64,000 nt of DNA from Ailanthus altissimus (lineage: Eukaryota > Streptophyta > Magnoliopsida > Sapindales > Simaroubaceae): NCBI GenBank assembly GCA_946807835.1, contig OX327690.1:29296501-29360500 (forward strand). Direction: 5' to 3'. Position numbers and translations under genes: made by a program. Position 1 is the first letter of the stretch. Every line of letters starts with the position of its first letter. Shown in pieces: positions 1-11,449 of the stretch. Under the pieces are notes generated by a model. It did no database searches, had not been told where the DNA came from, and was given only the letters and a program-made list of their open reading frames with translations.

Positions 1-39
1 TATACGACATAATTCTGTGAGCAACTATATCTTCTGCAG

Positions 40-3000
40 TTGTCGTGCCTGATCAAGCTTTTGTGTTGGACTGGGTCTTTGCTGATGGGCCGCCAGGAAA
101 AGCCGTTGTGTATGATAACAATAAGCGTCAAGATTTCCATGCTATTGTTCCAGTAAGCTTTCCTGATGAATTATATTGGGTTGAGGAAGAACACCGGATA
201 TTCAAGAACCTCCAAGAGGAGAGGAGACTAAGAGAGGAAGCTATTCGTGCTAAGGTCGAATAGTTAAATCTGCACTAGAAAACATAGTGAAATGAAAATA
301 CTTTTTGATTAATTTCTTTGATCACATTCTTGGTCATTTTAAAAGTTAACTAGCATGCAGGGGACGGGGACCCACCGCTCAAGCTTGATTTGGTGGGTCC
401 CTTCCAGTACTTCATCTTCGCATGACAATTGTGGATTTGTGAATGAGTTGTGCAATGCTGAATATGCGTATTGGAGTTCTGTTAGCTGCATTTATGTTAG
501 ACAGAACCTACATTTGTTTTGACTAAACTTTTGATATAGCTATTATTAAATTATTTTTTTATTGTTAGTGATTCCTTATTTCTTTCTTTTCTTTTTTTCA
601 GGTTGAGAAAACTGCCCGTATGAAAGCTGAAACAAAAGAAAAAACATTGAAGAGGTTCCTGTTGTCCCAAAAGCATATAGTTTATACCGATCCTCTAGAT
701 GTTCAAGCAGGAACTACTGCAACTGTTTTTTATAATCCTGCCAACACAGTTCTCAATGGAAAACCTGAAGTTTGGTTCAGATGTTCATTTAATCGTTGGA
801 CCCATCGAATGGGTGCATTGCCACCTCAAAAGATGTTGATGGTGGAAAATAGTTCCCATGTTAAAACCTCTGGTAAGTTATTGGCTTACTGAAAGCATTT
901 TGCAAAATGGTGTAAGATTTATGACCAGTTTGTGATTTTAATTTTAGCCAGCTCCTTTATATCTAGTGGCCTAGGTTTGTATTCCTTATCAGAGCAAACA
1001 AGTTAAATGTTTTTTCTTTTAAAGCATTAAGAATGAGACGTGAAATCTCAGAGACAATGCGTTGGATGGAATATTGTTCTAGCACATTTACATTCATATT
1101 GTAGGTTGGGATGTAGAGCATTCAGATGGACGTGAAGGTAGCTTAGTGACTAAGTTTTTGACTCAGCTCACTTAGGTCAGCATATCAATTATCTGGCAGC
1201 AAATTTTAGGGGGTCCTGCATGATGCCACATATTAAGACATCTTTCCTTCAGGATTAGTTGGAAGCATACATTTATGTAAGTGTTTGAGACTCAAAAGGT
1301 GTGTGTTTTTATGTCTTTGCAGTCAAGGTTCCACTAGATGCATACATGATGGATTTTGTATTCTCGGAGAGGGAAGATGGGGGAATTTTTGACAACAAAA
1401 ATGGCATGGATTACCACATACCTGTCGTCGGAGGAATTGCGAAGGAGCCACCAATGCATATTGTGCATATTGCTGTTGAAATGGCTCCCATTGCTAAGGT
1501 ACTTTTAGGCTATCAAGTCAATTCATCATTGTACAGACATTATTCAGAGTATACTGATCCATCAACAAGCATTTTTACATCCTTTACTTGAAACTGATAT
1601 CAGCATAACTTTTAAGCTTTGGAATCTGTGAATTAGGGATATTTCCTTGTAATTGCCTGGAGAAAAAGTACATTGATATGAAATGCTTGAAATGTTCTGA
1701 AAGTAGAACAAAGATCAAGATTGTTAAAACTTAAAGTAATTTGAACTGCAGTGAAATAAGAGAAATATTATAACTTGAGTTTCATTATATGATTATGAAA
1801 GCCTACTTATTTATTGCCTTCTCCTCTGTCATTTTCCAATATCTCTTGCAGGTTGGAGGTCTTGGAGATGTTGTCACTAGTCTGTCCCGTGCCATTCAAG
1901 ATTTAAACCACAATGTGGACATCATTCTTCCAAAGTATGACTGTTTGAATCATAGCCATGTAAGCTTCATTGCTGTTGCTTTAATCAGATTTCATCTCAA
2001 ATCTTTTGTGCTGAACATTTGGTTTCACATCCTTAAGTATGATGTTTCTCATTTGTATTCTTGGTAGACTGGAATATTCTAGGTGTTGGGGTGGATTGCA
2101 ATATTTTAAGCAGTCTCTTTCATGGGAATGGGTGAATTAGGAGTTGTTCCCATAACTTTTGGTTGAAATAGTTATTGTAGATTCCTGTGCCAGACTGACT
2201 GGATTTCATTTGAAGCTTTAAAACTTTTGTGCTGTTGCACACTTTTTAGATTCTTCCTGGACACTTCTATGACAACAGCTGTGGATGTTAAGTTCTTTTT
2301 TATCTTTATCATTACATACATTTGGCAATCCTCACACTCTTCTCAGTTGTTTATAAGATTTGGTCAATAATTTTATTATGAAATGTGATTAGTTGAATGA
2401 ATGTGTTGTGAATAGGTGAAGCACTTACATTACAGTAAAAGTTATCACTGGGGAGGGACTGAGATAAAAGTTTGGTTCGGGAAAGTGGAAGGCCTTTCTG
2501 TCTACTTTTTGGAGCCTCAAAATGGGTAATCCTTCACTCATGATTCATCCTTAGAATGCTATTCTTCAAACCCTGTGTGAATTTCTTCTGGACTTCTACT
2601 CGTTGGATTGCAACCATTAGATCTTCTTGTAAAATATGTATATATCTGTATAGTTCTTCAACTCAAATCTATTAGTTCTTCATATTTCTTCGCTTTACTA
2701 ATAGGTGAAGATATATTGATTTAGTAATTGCTTTTAGTTGTTTTAGTCTAAGGAGCTGTATTGGTTTATATCACAGAGGCATGAACTGGGTGTGGCAAAA
2801 GTCATTCTTCAACTCCGTAGCTTTTGTGTTATTTTCCCAAATAATTAACAGCTTCCATATTTTCACATAGAAGCTGTGAACTTTATTCATAGAAAATAAC
2901 ACTATTGAATTTGTTCAAGATGAATTTTCAATAAGATATTGCCGTTATGAAGTTCTTTCGTATGCATACCTAATACAATTATCTAGTATGTGGCCACAAA

Positions 3001-6000
3001 TCACAGTCAGCATTGACTTGGATGCTAATATTTTTTCCAGTTTATGGATTGATGTAAAATATAGAATCCCATTTTCACTGCTCATGTTTGACCTCTCTGT
3101 TGCATATCTTGTATGCGCTTGCTCAGAATGTATTCTGCATGTTTTTTTCCTAAGGACTTGCGTGTTTAATTAAATTCTTTGTTGCTTTTCCACAAATTTC
3201 AATTTCTCTATACAAGACAATATTCTTTATAGGACTCAATGCTCTTCTTTCTTTTAGATTTTTCTGGAAGGGTTGCATATATGGCTGCAACAATGATGGA
3301 GAGAGGTTTGGCTTCTTTTGCCATGCGGCTCTTGAATTTCTTCTCCAAGGGGGATTTCATCCTGTAAGTGAATGATATTAATCCAATGTAAAAGCATTTT
3401 GTTTCTAACCTGAGTTGTGCTGACTTGTATGTTCTCTTCTTGCTGACTTCTTATATTTTTTTTACTTTTTTTTCTTTGATGTGGACTTGCATATTTATAA
3501 GTGGAAAATTCCCATTGCAGAAAGAAGCAATATAGTTTAGGATATTATTTTTGCGTACAACAGCTAAGGCCAGCTTTTACAAAGTTCATTCTTTCTTCTA
3601 ATTTTCATTTTAAGTTATGAAATTTAAAATATAATCCAACCTTGCTGAATGTCTCCAGTCTCACATGATTGTTGGCCTATATATATCTTACTATAACTGG
3701 TGTTTTACAATGAGCAGGATATTATCCATTGCCATGATTGGTCTAGTGCTCCTGTCGCCTGGTTGTTCAAGGACCACTATATGCATTATGGTCTTACTAA
3801 AGCTCGAGTTGTCTTCACAATTCACAACCTTGAATTTGGGGCACATCAAATTGGGAAAGCTATGGCATATGCGGACAAGGCTACAACTGTGAGTATATAC
3901 TATTTCCTGGGTCATTTAATGTCCTTAGACCTTTATCCTTAATTGAGTTTGTGATTTTTGTATAGTCTGCTCGTTCTTCCTTTATTATGAACTTTTACTT
4001 TGTTTCTTTTTCATTGGGTTGATATCAATTTGCTTTTAAAGGCTATTCCCCCCACCCGCACACAAAAAAAAAAAATTATATTAATGACCTTTTCCCTAAC
4101 GTGGGTGTTAATTGGTTCAACTAGTAAAACCTCTTGGATTGAAACAAGAGGTTTGGGGTTTGACCAGACCTCTTGGTTTCAACTAGTTAATTGGTTCAAC
4201 TAGTAAAACTTTTTGGGTTTAATTTATTTATTTTAATTGAAAAAAGATAAAGAAAAAAGGCCGCATTTCTCCCTAACCCGAAAATGATCATCTTTTTAAT
4301 TTTTTCTGTTTTGTAGATTAATACTTATGATATCAACTTTTGAAACGCTACTATGTCTGCAACTCCCTGGTTTTTATCTGCACTGTCTCATCATCTTATT
4401 CACATCTATATCTGTAGGTATCTCACACATACTCAAAGGAGGTTGCTGGAAATCCTGCTATTTCTCCTCATCTCTTCAAATTCCATGGCATATTAAATGG
4501 AATTGACCAGGATATATGGGACCCGTTTAATGATAAGTTCATCCCTGTAAGTAAATAACATTTATTTTCTTCTTTTTCTCCTTCTCTACCATTCTTCCTA
4601 TCAACAGAGGAGACAATATCTGAAACTGAAGTCCTCACATAGCAGCCGCTTCCTTTTATATTCTATCATCTATGAATTAGTCTGTACCACGTACTGATTA
4701 AACTTGGACATAAATTGCATAAGGAAAGAATTAACAGCTAGTAACTTTTGATCACGTATTCCGCCAGTGAAGTTGTGACTGATTTATGATGCATGCCATT
4801 TTAGATATCATACACTTCAGAGAATGTTGTTGAAGGAAAAAGAGCTGCCAAGGAAGCTTTGCAGCAGAAGCTTGGTCTGAAAAGTTCCAATCTGCCTTTA
4901 GTAGGAATTATTACTCGCTTAACACATCAGAAAGGAATTCATCTCATCAAGCATGCTGTGTGGCGCACCTTAGAGCGCAGTGGCCAGGTTATCTTTTTGC
5001 TTCCTCTGTCCCCCACTCTTTTCTTTCTTGGGTCACGGATTAACATGTATAACATCGTAATCTGTGAATGTTCTACCTATATCACTCTAGACCTCCTTTG
5101 AGTATTGGATATCGATAGGAATAGATCAAAGAATTTTAATGATGTCATCATCCTACAGGATGTCTTCTAAACTAAACCTTCTACTTACTCTTGTTCTCAA
5201 TGCATGTGTTTCCTCAACAATGTATGATTCACGAGGAACGAAAGGCCAAAGAATCCAGTATTGTGATATATAAGTTGTACATGAATGTAAGAACAAACTG
5301 GTCTAGTTTCAGAGTAAATGTTATGAGCCAACAAAATTGTTGCATATTATGAAGCATAACTTGTTAGCATTTTTTTTATATTATTATTCTGACAGAATAT
5401 ATGATGCCAGGTTGTATTGCTTGGTTCAGCTCCAGATCCTCGAATCCAGAATGATTTTGTGAATTTGGCCAATCAGTTGCATTCTTCTCACAATGACAGT
5501 GCTCGTCTTTGTTTGACTTATGATGAGCCACTTTCCCACCTGGTATGTCCTCTTGGAATTTTAAGTCTTTTTTTTTTTTTTGTTCTTCCCTTCTTTACAT
5601 TTGCCATAGATTGTGGCATTTACTGACTTATTTAGACTGTTATAGATATATGCTGGAGCAGATTTCATTCTAGTTCCTTCAATCTTTGAGCCATGTGGAC
5701 TGACACAACTCATAGCTATGAGATATGGTTCAATACCTATTGTTCGGAAAACTGGAGGTGTGTACCTGACTGAAGTCTGTTCTAAGTGATATACAGTGCT
5801 GTCTCTTGACAATGTCTCTATTCTTTCTTAATTCCACATTTTGCCATGTGCTATATTAAATTTATAGTAGCTCAGATCTATAATTTAAGAAATAAAAAGA
5901 TACTTTTTTAATTGCCTTTGATCCTAAATCAGAAATGGGACACAAACAGTAATTTAATGTTTGGCATGGCCCCTAATATTATGTTGTTTTTGTCAAAGAA

Positions 6001-6671
6001 AGCATGCAATTCTCATTTGAAATGGATGATTCAATCATTCGCAAATTAATCACTGATGCCTTCTACAAGTAAAGTAATACCCGAGTTATTTAACAGATCT
6101 GTGTCATTCATTGGAAGGTGAGTTTGACAGCCCATTTTTCAAATTATTTCTCCTGTAGGACTTTATGATACTGTATTTGATGTTGACCATGATCAAGAGA
6201 GAGCGCAAGCCCAAGGTTTAGAACCAAATGGATTTAGTTTTGATGGAGCTGATAGTACTGGAGTTGATTATGCTCTCAATAGGTGAGTGAATTTATTTCC
6301 AATCTGATGAAGTCGATGAATATACTTTTCTTAATCAGTAGTAGACATGTAGTTTGTTTCAGCATCCATGTTTCTTTCCTCGAGTTATACACAGCTGCTG
6401 TTTTATGCCATTTTGAAAAGTTTCATGCTTACATACTCTCTCTCTCTCTCTCTCTCTCTCTTACACACACATACATATAGATATTTGTGTTCTATGTTAC
6501 TTTGTGTAGCATTCATTCAGAAATTTATTTTTCAGGGCAATTTCTGCATTTTACGAGGCTCGTGATTGGTTTGACTCATTACGCAAGAGAGTCATGGAGC
6601 AAGACTGGTCTTGGAATCGGCCTGCACTTGACTACATGGAGCTTTACCATGCAGCACGCAAGTTAAAGTAA
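40..6671 (+). CDS. SS3: Starch synthase III, C-terminal part (13 exons, 5' end outside window)
   Basis: Soluble plastid starch synthase: adds glucose from ADP-glucose to alpha-1,4-glucan chains. Exons: 40-254, 602-872, 1323-1498, 1852-1959, 2416-2525, 3258-3363, 3718-3888, 4418-4546, 4805-4987, 5411-5542, 5646-5757, 6159-6282, 6536-6671; phases all close, giving 656 residues and a TAA stop. The first two exons carry the end of the last starch-binding domain ([12 protein letters not shown]). The GT5 catalytic part follows: [20 protein letters not shown] with the KVGG ADP-glucose motif split by the 1499-1851 intron, then [28 protein letters not shown], and the second KTGGLYDT motif split by the 5758-6158 intron. 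It ends [20 protein letters not shown], as in known SS3 proteins. SS3 proteins usually exceed 1000 residues, so the transit peptide and N-terminal half lie upstream of the window. No lesion seen. Confidence 0.97.
4107..4215. repeat. Direct and inverted repeat inside an SS3 intron
   Basis: Within the 3889-4417 intron, a segment starting GTTAATTGGTTCAACTAGTA occurs at 4107 and again at 4186 (period 79). Between the copies, AAACCTCTTG and CAAGAGGTTT at about 4127-4154 form a perfect 10-bp inverted repeat with an 8-nt loop. It could be a small insertion footprint or a tandem duplication. No function is inferred. Confidence 0.7.
6436..6471. repeat. (CT)n/(AC)n microsatellite in last SS3 intron
   Basis: About 26 bp of CT dinucleotides followed at once by a short run of CA, located between the last two SS3 exons. 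Likely length-polymorphic. Confidence 0.9.
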
Positions 6672-6902
6672 AGATGTTAGGTTATGCATGGACAGTGCAT
6701 GCAGCTGATTCCCCATCACACAGTTTGTACAGGCTCAGTGGGTATCTTGTTTGAATAGCATATAGTTCACCTTCACCCTAGTCAGAATTATCCAACTTCA
6801 CCCGAGTTGTAAAGCTTATGATGCTTCAGTAATTTTTGTGTAGCATAAAACAATGGGCTAGTTTCATAATATGCTATTTTCTTTGTATCCTCGTGTCTGA
6901 AG

Positions 6903-6908
6903 AATAAA
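6903..6908 (+). terminator. Candidate SS3 polyadenylation signal
   Basis: AATAAA lies 232 nt after the SS3 stop in an AT-rich 3' flank. The position fits a plant near-upstream element, but the cleavage site is not shown by the sequence. Confidence 0.5.
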
Positions 6909-6919
6909 GATGTATCAGG

Positions 6920-9480
6920 AATATGGAAAATAGATAACTTGAAGAAGTTCCAAGTCACCAAGTACAAAATGCTGACGGGGAAATTTTTAATCCTCTCAAA
7001 ATGGTCTATCTGATCTTTGGTGATAAGTTTTCTCGTGTCAGTAAAATTCTCTGCTCAACATTAAGCATGATAATGACTGCTATTTGACTTAAAGTTGCCG
7101 ATGCTAGTGACATCCAATGGCAATTGAAATCAGCACATGCAAGAAAGACCCAAGTGGGAAAGTCTTGCTTGTCCTAATAACCACCAAAATCGCTTTATCT
7201 TTGGATGGCGTTCAGGTGACCAACCCCTGTGGAAATGATAGTAATATCACTGACCAAGCCACCAAAAGGCATGATAGTGGAGGACAAATTTGCACCAAGA
7301 TTCCCCGCTATATCTTCTATATGGAGAAGCATAAAAATAAGAAAAACAATGGGGGGTGTTTTGAGAGGGTGGTTAATCAAATTTAAGTCAAGTGGGATCC
7401 TTCTTGGATGGTAGATATGGGGTTCTTTTAGCTAATGACTAGAAGCTTTTTAATAAGTTGATTTTGGTCCATTGAAGTCCCTTACTAGGATTCGACCTAG
7501 TTAATGTGCACTACCCAATATCACTCTGTTTACTGCATAATTTTGCAAGTCTCAACAAGGAAAAAAAAAACATGTTATTACCCTATTTTCTCAACAAGAA
7601 AAAAAAAACCCAAATGTGCATAGTTTTGAGTTATTAAGATTCTATTATGATAAAAAGAAAATATTTATCCACACATCAATAACAAAGTGACTTAGTCGTA
7701 AGAATTTTACATTGTGTGGCCCTGGAGACTTTGGCTTCAATCCCAGCAGCCACACAACTTTTTATTAATCATGATTTTTATCTGGATGATTCCACATTAA
7801 TTATTATTATTCATTTTAATGATAAATGAAGTTTTTTAGTGGCATTGCCACGTTTCAATTAATGATAATATAAACTAATTAAGTAGGCCTTATTTTTATG
7901 TGTTTGTCTCCTGCCCAGCATCCAGAAGAGACTTGAAAAGAGACAACAGCTGTTTCACTTTCACAGTTCACTCACTGCACCCACTGCATGGGGCTTTGGC
8001 TATAATTGCAAATGCCCCCATTATCAATCATCAATCTTGCTTGCAAAGCAAATGCAATTGTGTACGCGTTTTTTTTTTTTTCATTTTCTTCTCACAGATG
8101 GTGATGCTGACACAATATTCAAATTGTGGGTACAATTTTCTTGAACTAGTAGTTTGGTTTATAATAAAAAGCTTGGGCTTTGATTACTTTTGATCCCTTG
8201 GAATTGGTATCAGGGCCAGTAGCTTTAATGTATATGTACAAGACTTTGTCCAAAGATGTTTAATTTTTTGCCAGTTGCCCACCAACATATAGTTAGTCCT
8301 GGGGGCCATGACCCAGGAGGCCATCTCTTTCTTGCTTCAAACATTTGGTAAGGATTGATAAAGAGAGGGAGCAGCTTGGCCTAATTTATTGTTCTAGTCC
8401 TTCATTTATGTTCAAACTACTATTCAAAAAATTGAATTGGTCCCAGATCTTTCTTGTAATCGTTGTAGCATCTCAAGTTTCATAACATTTATCAAACAAA
8501 TCTTATATAAAGTAAATGAAATTTATACAAGGAGTAAGGTAGTTAAATGTAAATATACTCACACCCCCTTGTAAGGGAAAATAGAGAAAAATTAGAAAAC
8601 AATTACAATCCATCAAAATTTTGGTTTAATACCTAGAATTTCGTTCTCACAAACAACATAATTTATCATATAATGAAAGCTCAAATATGTGATATAATTT
8701 TGTAACTAATATAAAAATTATAAATTAATTAAATAATATCATATAACATTATTATTTAATATATAATAAAATTATACAATAAACTAGAACTAGCTAATTT
8801 ACTAAATCATTTCTACTTTATATATTTGAATTTTTTGTATTTAATTTTTTTGGTAATGTGAATACAAGTTTTTTATTACCCTGAGGATGATATCACTTAT
8901 ATCAGCTCTCAGCATGAATCCAAAAGAGAGAGTTGACCCACAGACTTCTCTAGGGTCATTATCAAACAGAGCCCTGACCCTTTTCTGATATTAGGTTGAG
9001 AAGACCTCTCACCATGCTGACATATGATATAATTGCCTCTTCAAAATTACATTAATATTAATTATTGGCCTAATAGTAGTAGTATTATTACTAGACTTTA
9101 TCTCTTTAATCAATCTCTGTGCTGTGATCCCCAAAACCCCAGAAGAGCATTAAAGAATGAAGTAACAGATAACAAGTTCTGTCCCAATAAAAGAGAGAGT
9201 AGAAATGATTTTTTTTTTTCTGTAATGCATTTTATTAGTGCTGCAATCTCTAAGATTATGTTCACAGTGATATGAACAATGTTGCAATTTCATACTATAT
9301 ACCCAAAATAACATCATTTTTTAAAAATATATTTTATTCATCTGATATGCACATTATTTATTCATTTGAATATTCATCAATTCATCTTTTTTAAGAAAAA
9401 AAAAACTAATCTCTATGCAAATCTATCAACAAGCCAAGGCAAACCAATTAGGTGTCCTTACTACTTGAGCACCTGCTCCT
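6920..9480. other. Intergenic DNA between SS3 and the S40-like gene
   Basis: AT-rich, no gene found. Open frames here (up to 97 codons) have no family features. The stretch holds a SINE-like fragment near 7690-7757 and runs of A/T. At 8890-9030 there is a moderately GC-richer patch with short imperfect inverted repeats, which does not resemble a known miRNA precursor. Confidence 0.6.
7686..7757 (+). mobile_element. tRNA-derived SINE-like fragment
   Basis: The segment shows a box-A-like CTTAGTCGTAAG at 7691-7702 and a box-B-like GGCTTCAATCC at 7733-7743, spaced as in a tRNA-type RNA polymerase III promoter. It is followed by a T-rich tail (ACAACTTTTTATT). This resembles the head of plant SINEs. 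Only the 5' head is clear; the element's ends and target duplication were not found. Confidence 0.4.
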
Positions 9481-9486
9481 AGGTCC

Positions 9487-9495
9487 TATTTAAAA
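9487..9495 (+). promoter_or_regulatory. Candidate TATA box for the S40-like gene
   Basis: TATTTAAAA followed by a C/A-rich stretch typical of plant transcript leaders. Transcription would start near 9520, leaving a leader of about 1.1 kb before the ATG at 10613. The leader probably contains an intron: a good acceptor (TTGTTGCAG) ends at 10196. The donor is uncertain. Confidence 0.4.
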
Positions 9496-10612
9496 AGTTT
9501 GCTTCACACATTCACATACATATCTTCCCAACTTTCACACCCACGCACACACACTGCTGACTGCACTAGCTTCCACTCGCTGCACTGCACTGACGGAGCT
9601 TTTTTTCACTGGTAACGCCGAAGGAGGAGCTGAGTTGTAGTTGTTATTGTGATGAGTTGTGAGCTGGGGATAAGGTTACGGAAATCAGTGGAGCTTGATT
9701 ATGCCTATACTCTCTCTCCACCTTTCCCAATCAAAAGCCAGCCCTTTTCTGTGCTGCTTTTATAAAATATGTAATATTATAGAGAAATGAAAAAAAAATT
9801 ATATGCAAGAGTTGAGTACTCGAGTTACTATCAATGCATAATGTGTTTTTCGCTAAACCCCATATCAAGAAACCATCTAGCAACACTGATTGTTTTTCTC
9901 TGCAGCCTGTAGTGTAGTAAATATATGCTCAATGCTTGCAAGTTAGCTCTTTTATCCCTTTCTTATGACTTAGGAGATGTTGCATTAAGTTCACTTTTTT
10001 TCACCAGCTATATTTGAGTAAAGATGTTATAGTTTTTGTGGCAACTGGGATTCTGATTCTCATCACAAACCATCATTTTTATTTACCATCTATATCAGGC
10101 TTTGGTTTGATAAGCTATAAATGTTGAGAAAGAAAAAGGGTTAGCTCATCAAGATAGTCTGTTTTTTGTTGTCTTTTTCTCCTTCTGTTGTTGCAGGGTG
10201 TACTACTACTGCTACTACCAATTTGATGCCCTTGAAAATATGTGATCTTTGGGTTATTGTATTGTTACGGCCTCTTTCATTAAAGGGTTTTCATATCTTC
10301 TCTTCTTTTGACCTGATTAGTTCTTGGCTTAGTGATTTGAGATTTTATTACTCTTTGAAAAGTTAGCTCTGGGTTCTTCTGGAGGGTATTGGAAACAAAG
10401 GCAAGGTAGATTCCTGAAATTATTCTCTTACACAACCTTTTCTTTCCTTTTTGATTCCCAATATATCAATCCAAGTGACTCAATACAGTTGCTCAAAATC
10501 TTCTCTTTCTCTCTGCTCTGGTGTTTTTTTTCTTATTATTTTCCTTTTCTTTCTCGGCTCAAAAAGTTATTTTTTGAATCTTTGCTTTGAGAGTTTCTTG
10601 GAGCAAGTTGTC

Positions 10613-11224
10613 ATGGCAGACTGGCATAGTATTATAAGCAAAAGCGGTGACAGTGGTTGTAGGAGATCTGTGACTGTGAGAGATCATGAAGAGTTTGAAG
10701 AAGAAGATGTGTGGTCTTTTGCCAATGGGAGTGAAGATTCAAGTCCCCAAATGAGGAAATCTGAGGAGTACTCTTCTGGTTCTTCTTCTGCATGGCGCTT
10801 GTCTACTGCTCCAAGAATGATCAGAAAAACTAACACTGTACCAACAGTAGCCCAAGAAGCCAACAAGGTGGTTCAACAATCATCAGCTCCTGTCAACATC
10901 CCTGATTGGGCAAAAATCTATGGGAAAAATGCAAACATGGGCTCGTCATCATCATCAAGAAATGGTTCATGGGTTGATGGTCATGGTACTAACGGTGTAG
11001 GTTATAGTAATGGGGACTATCGTAGTTATAATGATGATGATGATGATGACAATGAAGATGATGATGGCGATATGGTTCCTCCACATGAATGGTTAGCTAG
11101 GAAGCTTGCAAGGAACCAAATTTCTTCATTCTCTGTGTGTGAAGGGATTGGAAGGACGCTCAAAGGAAGAGATCTTAGCCAAGTGAGGAATGCTATTTTG
11201 ACCAAAACGGGTTTCTTAGAGTAG
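10613..11224 (+). CDS. S40/DUF584 senescence-regulator-like protein
   Basis: Single coding exon, 203 residues. The first in-frame ATG (TCATGGC context) at 10613 was taken; upstream codons are open but contain no ATG. Seen: an N-terminal acidic segment (EEFEEEDVWSFANGSED), a Ser-rich linker, the family motif PVNIPDWAKIYG, an acidic stretch coded by GAT repeats near 11031-11075 (NDDDDDDNEDDDGD), and the conserved C-terminal block VPPHEWLARKLARNQ...SVCEGIGRTLKGRDLSQVRNAIL. Proteins of this plant-specific family are mostly nuclear, and barley HvS40 is linked to leaf senescence. The biochemical role is unknown. Length and motif order match the family. Confidence 0.92.
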   Translation: MADWHSIISKSGDSGCRRSVTVRDHEEFEEEDVWSFANGSEDSSPQMRKSEEYSSGSSSAWRLSTAPRMIRKTNTVPTVAQEANKVVQQSSAPVNIPDWAKIYGKNANMGSSSSSRNGSWVDGHGTNGVGYSNGDYRSYNDDDDDDNEDDDGDMVPPHEWLARKLARNQISSFSVCEGIGRTLKGRDLSQVRNAILTKTGFLE

Positions 11225-11449
11225 ATGTTACCATCACTAAGCCATCACTCATCATCGTCATATAGTGCCATCACCAACTCTTTCTACCACCATCAAATCA
11301 TCAACTTCATCATTTTACGTCTTCGATCCCATGTAATTCCTTTTTTTACTTCTTTTTGGTACCAATACAGTATGTAATGCACTTTGGTTGAGGAAATAGA
11401 CATGGAGAGTCCTAGCAGAAGTGAGAGCTGCCTGCCTTTATGGTGTTTG

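Noticed and set aside
7117..7386. 89-codon frame downstream of SS3
   Set aside because: No domain, no promoter or splice context, and overlapping frames in other phases are equally open.
8890..9030. Possible small-RNA hairpin (TCAGCATG / CATGCTGA arms)
   Set aside because: The pairing is short and broken, and neither arm resembles a known miRNA family.
10451..10612. N-terminal extension of the S40-like frame
   Set aside because: The extension contains no ATG and is pyrimidine-rich leader sequence; family proteins start at the MADW-type position.
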